NCBI GenBank assembly: GCA_044507975.1
Contig: JBIQIQ010000003.1
Span: 1 to 53,974 of the forward strand
DNA from: DASRWD01 sp044507975
Lineage (GTDB): Bacteria > Deinococcota > Deinococci > Deinococcales > Trueperaceae
Length of the DNA: 53,974 nt
Direction: 5' to 3'
Part shown: in pieces, positions 51,455 to 53,974 of the stretch
Position numbering within the stretch: the stretch's first letter is position 1
Layout: every line of letters begins with the position of its first letter
Program-made: the position numbers and the translations under genes
The notes under the pieces: model-generated
The model's input: the letters and a program-made list of their open reading frames with translations, nothing else
Database searches by the model: none
Told to the model about the DNA's origin: nothing

Positions 51455-53815
51455 CTAGGCGGGCTCCCTCTCTCCCGCGAGGAACAGCCACGTCTCGAGC
51501 ACGGTGTCGGGGTTGAGGCTGACCGAGTCGATACCCTCCTCGACGAGCCACTGGGCGTAGTCGGGGTGGTCGGAGGGCCCCTGGCCGCAGATGCCGATGT
51601 ACTTGCCGGCCGCCTTGCACGCCGCGATGGCCATCGAGGCGAGCGCCTTGACCGCGGGGTCGCGCTCGTCGAAGAGGTCCGCCACCAGACCGGAGTCGCG
51701 GTCGAGGGCGAGCGTGAACTGCGTCAGGTCGTTCGAGCCGATCGAGAAGCCGTCGACGTGCTCGAGGAACTCCTCTGCCAGCACGGCGTTCGACGGCACC
51801 TCGCACATCATGATCACGCGCAGGCCGTTCTCGCCGCGCTTCAGGCCGTTGCGCTCCATCACGCCCAGCACCTCGAGGAGCTCCGGAACCGTGCGCACGA
51901 ACGGGATCATCACCTCGACGTTCGTCAGGCCCATCTCCTCGCGCACGCGCTTGAGCGCCCGACACTCCGCCGCGAACGGCTCCGCGAAGCTCTCCGCTCG
52001 GTAGCGGGAGGCGCCACGGAAGCCGATCATCGGGTTCTCCTCCGTCGGCTCGTAGGCGTGGCCGCCGAGCAGGTGGGCGTACTCGTTCGACTTGAAATCG
52101 GACAGGCGCACGATCACGGGCTTCGGGGCGAAGGCGGCGGCGATCGTGGCGATGCCCTCCTTGAGCTTCTCCTCGAAGAAGGCCCGCGGGCTCTCGTAGC
52201 CGGCCGCCCGCACCTCGATCTCGGACTTGACCTCCCCCGGTACCTCCGGCCAGGCCATGAGAGCGTTCGGGTGCACTCCCACCGCGTTGTTGATGATGAA
52301 CTCGAGACGCGCCAGGCCGACGCCGGCGTTCGGGATCGCGGCGAACGCGAAGGCCCGGTCGGGCGAGGCGACGTTCATCATCACCTTCACCGGCAGCTCA
52401 GGCATGGCGTCGAGCTCGATGTTCTGCACGTCGAACGCGAGCTCGCCACGGTAGACCTTGCCTTCGTCGCCCTCGGCGCAGCTCACGGTCACGACGCCGC
52501 CGTCCACCAGGGTGTCGGTGCCGTCCCCGGTGCCCACGACTGCCGGGATCCCGAGCTCGCGGGCGATGATCGCGGCGTGGCACGTGCGCCCGCCGCGGTT
52601 CGTGACGATCGCGGCTGCCCGCTTCATCACCGGCTCCCAGTCGGGGTCGGTCATGTCGGTCACCAGTACGTCCCCGGCCTCGACGCGGTTCATGTCGGAC
52701 GCGTGCTCGACGACCCTGACGGTCCCGGTCGCGACCTTCGATCCGACCGCGCGGCCGACGACGAGGGGCTCGCCCCCGCCCTTCATCCGGTAGCGGGTGA
52801 GGGTGCGGCCAGATCGGCTCTGCACCGTCTCGGGACGCGCCTGGACGATGTAGATGTGCCCGTCCTCGCCATCCTTGACCCACTCGATGTCCATCGGACG
52901 CCCGTAGTGGTCCTCGATCGCCAGGGCCTGGCGGCCCAGCTCGTGGAGGTCGTCGTCGCTGAGCGCGAACCGGGCGCGGTCCGCGGCCGCGACCGGCACC
53001 TTGGCCACGCCGCCCCCCGGGGCGTAGACCATCTTCTCGGCCTTCGACCCGAGCTGCCGCGCCAGCACCGCTGGCCTGCCGGCGCGCAGCGCCTCCTTGT
53101 AAAGGTAGACCTCGTCGGGGTTGACGGCGCCCTGCACGAGCAGCTCGCCGAGGCCGTAGGCGGCCGTGACGAACACGGCCCCGTCGAAGCCGGACTCCGT
53201 GTCGAGCGTGAACGCGACGCCCGAGGCACCGATGTCGCTGCGGGCCATGCGCTGGACGCCGGCCGAGAGCGCGACGTCCTCGTGGGCGAAACCGTGATGC
53301 AGGCGGTAGCTGATGGCGCGGTCGGTGAAGAGCGAGGCGAAGACCTTGCGCACGGCCTCCTCCACCGCGTCGACCCCGGTGACGTTGAGGTAGGTGTCCT
53401 GCTGTCCGGCGAACGACGCCTCCGGCAGGTCCTCGGCAGTGGCCGAGGAGCGCACTGCCACGGCCGCGTCCTCGCCGCTCTCGGCGGCGAGCCGGGCGTA
53501 GGCTTCCCGTAGGTCGCGCCGCAGGCGCTCGGGCAGTGGAGCGGCCAGCACGAGCTCGCGCACGCGCCCGCCGCGGTCGGAGAGAAGACCGACGTCGTCG
53601 CCGTCCACGCCGGCGAGCAGCTCCCGAACGCGGTCAGCCAGCCCGTCCTGCGCGAGGAAGGCGCGGTACGCGTCAGCCGTCGTCGCGAAGCCCCCTGGCA
53701 CCCGCACCCCGGCCGCCGCGAGGTTGGCGATCATCTCGCCGATGGAAGCGTTCTTCCCGCCGACCCGGGGCACGTCTGCCATGCCCACGGACCCGAGGTC
53801 CACTATGTACTCCAC
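51455..53815 (-). CDS. ppsA: Phosphoenolpyruvate synthase (pyruvate, water dikinase)
   Basis: Makes PEP from pyruvate and ATP (to AMP and phosphate) in gluconeogenesis. The 786-residue protein has the N-terminal ATP-grasp domain (VGGKNASIGEMI about 17-28), the mobile phosphohistidine domain with His at about 413 in GGRTCHAAIIARE, and the C-terminal TIM-barrel PEP domain with GSNDLTQFTLALDRDSG (part) and the catalytic Cys in GICGQGPSDHP. The start is GTG at 53815, preceded by GGAGGG at good distance; an upstream in-frame ATG at 53857 adds 14 residues not typical of the family. Paired with its regulator on the other strand. Confidence 0.95.
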   Translation of the reverse strand: MEYIVDLGSVGMADVPRVGGKNASIGEMIANLAAAGVRVPGGFATTADAYRAFLAQDGLADRVRELLAGVDGDDVGLLSDRGGRVRELVLAAPLPERLRRDLREAYARLAAESGEDAAVAVRSSATAEDLPEASFAGQQDTYLNVTGVDAVEEAVRKVFASLFTDRAISYRLHHGFAHEDVALSAGVQRMARSDIGASGVAFTLDTESGFDGAVFVTAAYGLGELLVQGAVNPDEVYLYKEALRAGRPAVLARQLGSKAEKMVYAPGGGVAKVPVAAADRARFALSDDDLHELGRQALAIEDHYGRPMDIEWVKDGEDGHIYIVQARPETVQSRSGRTLTRYRMKGGGEPLVVGRAVGSKVATGTVRVVEHASDMNRVEAGDVLVTDMTDPDWEPVMKRAAAIVTNRGGRTCHAAIIARELGIPAVVGTGDGTDTLVDGGVVTVSCAEGDEGKVYRGELAFDVQNIELDAMPELPVKVMMNVASPDRAFAFAAIPNAGVGLARLEFIINNAVGVHPNALMAWPEVPGEVKSEIEVRAAGYESPRAFFEEKLKEGIATIAAAFAPKPVIVRLSDFKSNEYAHLLGGHAYEPTEENPMIGFRGASRYRAESFAEPFAAECRALKRVREEMGLTNVEVMIPFVRTVPELLEVLGVMERNGLKRGENGLRVIMMCEVPSNAVLAEEFLEHVDGFSIGSNDLTQFTLALDRDSGLVADLFDERDPAVKALASMAIAACKAAGKYIGICGQGPSDHPDYAQWLVEEGIDSVSLNPDTVLETWLFLAGEREPA

Positions 53816-53862
53816 TGATACCCTCCGGAAGTCGCGTCGCAGCGATGGATGCCGCACTGAAC

Positions 53863-53868
53863 AGCCTA
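53863..53868 (-). promoter_or_regulatory. -10 box of ppsA
   Basis: TAGGCT on the minus strand; leader of about 45 bases carrying the GGAGGG ribosome site. Confidence 0.3.
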
Positions 53869-53878
53869 GCCGAGGACG

Positions 53879-53884
53879 TAAGCT
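53879..53884 (+). promoter_or_regulatory. -10 box of the PEP synthase regulator gene
   Basis: TAAGCT, back to back with the ppsA -10 box only ten bases away. Confidence 0.3.
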
Positions 53885-53907
53885 CGACGTGAGCGGAGGG
53901 ATGACCC

Positions 53908-53974
53908 GTGCACGACGAGCAGGCCCACAGACCCAAGAGGCGCGTCTACTTCGTCTCCGACCACACCGGCGTGA
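53908..53974 (+). CDS. ppsR: PEP synthase regulatory kinase/phosphorylase, N-terminal fragment
   Basis: Only 22 codons are in the window, from a GTG with GGAGGG seven bases upstream. The peptide after the first basic residues reads RRVYFVSDHTGV, the characteristic start of the DUF299 family (VFFVSDxTGxTAE), which inactivates PEP synthase by ADP-dependent phosphorylation and reactivates it with phosphate. Its position divergent to ppsA supports the call. The rest lies outside. Confidence 0.75.
   Translation, partial: MHDEQAHRPKRRVYFVSDHTGV

Overview
This 54 kb window is very GC-rich, densely coding bacterial chromosome. It carries one assembly gap (N's at 2470-2569), so it is probably a draft or metagenome-derived scaffold. 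I see no phage, insertion sequence, CRISPR array or rRNA. The best taxonomic guess is Deinococcota, possibly a Truepera-like lineage. That is inference from composition, from a stand-alone double-stranded-RNA-binding-domain (dsRBD) protein, and from the many genes with a TAnnnT -10 box only 5-13 bases before the start codon. That last pattern implies leaderless mRNAs like those known in Deinococcus.

Layout. 1-1648: a partial M20 peptidase overlapping an orphan NarL-type response regulator (minus). 1682-2634: a dsRBD gene whose predicted transcript begins with an 86-nt hairpin. 2662-4933: a small unknown gene with a duplicated 3' end, then a CPA-family antiporter. 4944-7372: YbaK-like, DsbA-like and Crp/Fnr genes (minus). 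7443-13856: dynamin-like GTPase, pheA, a Uma2-like gene and carB. 13882-18697: an unrecognised multi-domain protein, RNase R and CutA. 18768-24416: SPOR protein, rex and polyprenyl synthase in an overlapping operon, then a TPR protein and rlmN. 24470-33522: glgC, ftsH, a PASTA protein with a kinase-like N-terminus and a heterodimeric ABC exporter. 33604-37335: envelope proteins, a DarA-type c-di-AMP receptor and an MFS transporter.

Two catabolic or uptake blocks follow. At 37393-42148 a D-amino-acid-type oxidase, 4-hydroxyproline epimerase, DapA-like deaminase and aldehyde dehydrogenase together make a 4-hydroxyproline to 2-oxoglutarate pathway. At 42171-47295 a GntR/UTRA regulator, phnD, phnC, two phnE permeases and a HAD phosphatase form an organophosphorus uptake operon with a probable operator at 47354-47369. 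The window ends with an M23 peptidase, tRNA-Ala(CGC), a secreted metallophosphoesterase, an RCC1-repeat protein, ppsA, and the start of the divergent PEP synthase regulator gene.

The most interesting observation is the dsRBD gene. Its own leader seems to fold into a roughly 31-bp double-stranded RNA right at the predicted transcription start, which suggests autoregulation. No intergenic stretch exceeds 300 bases.
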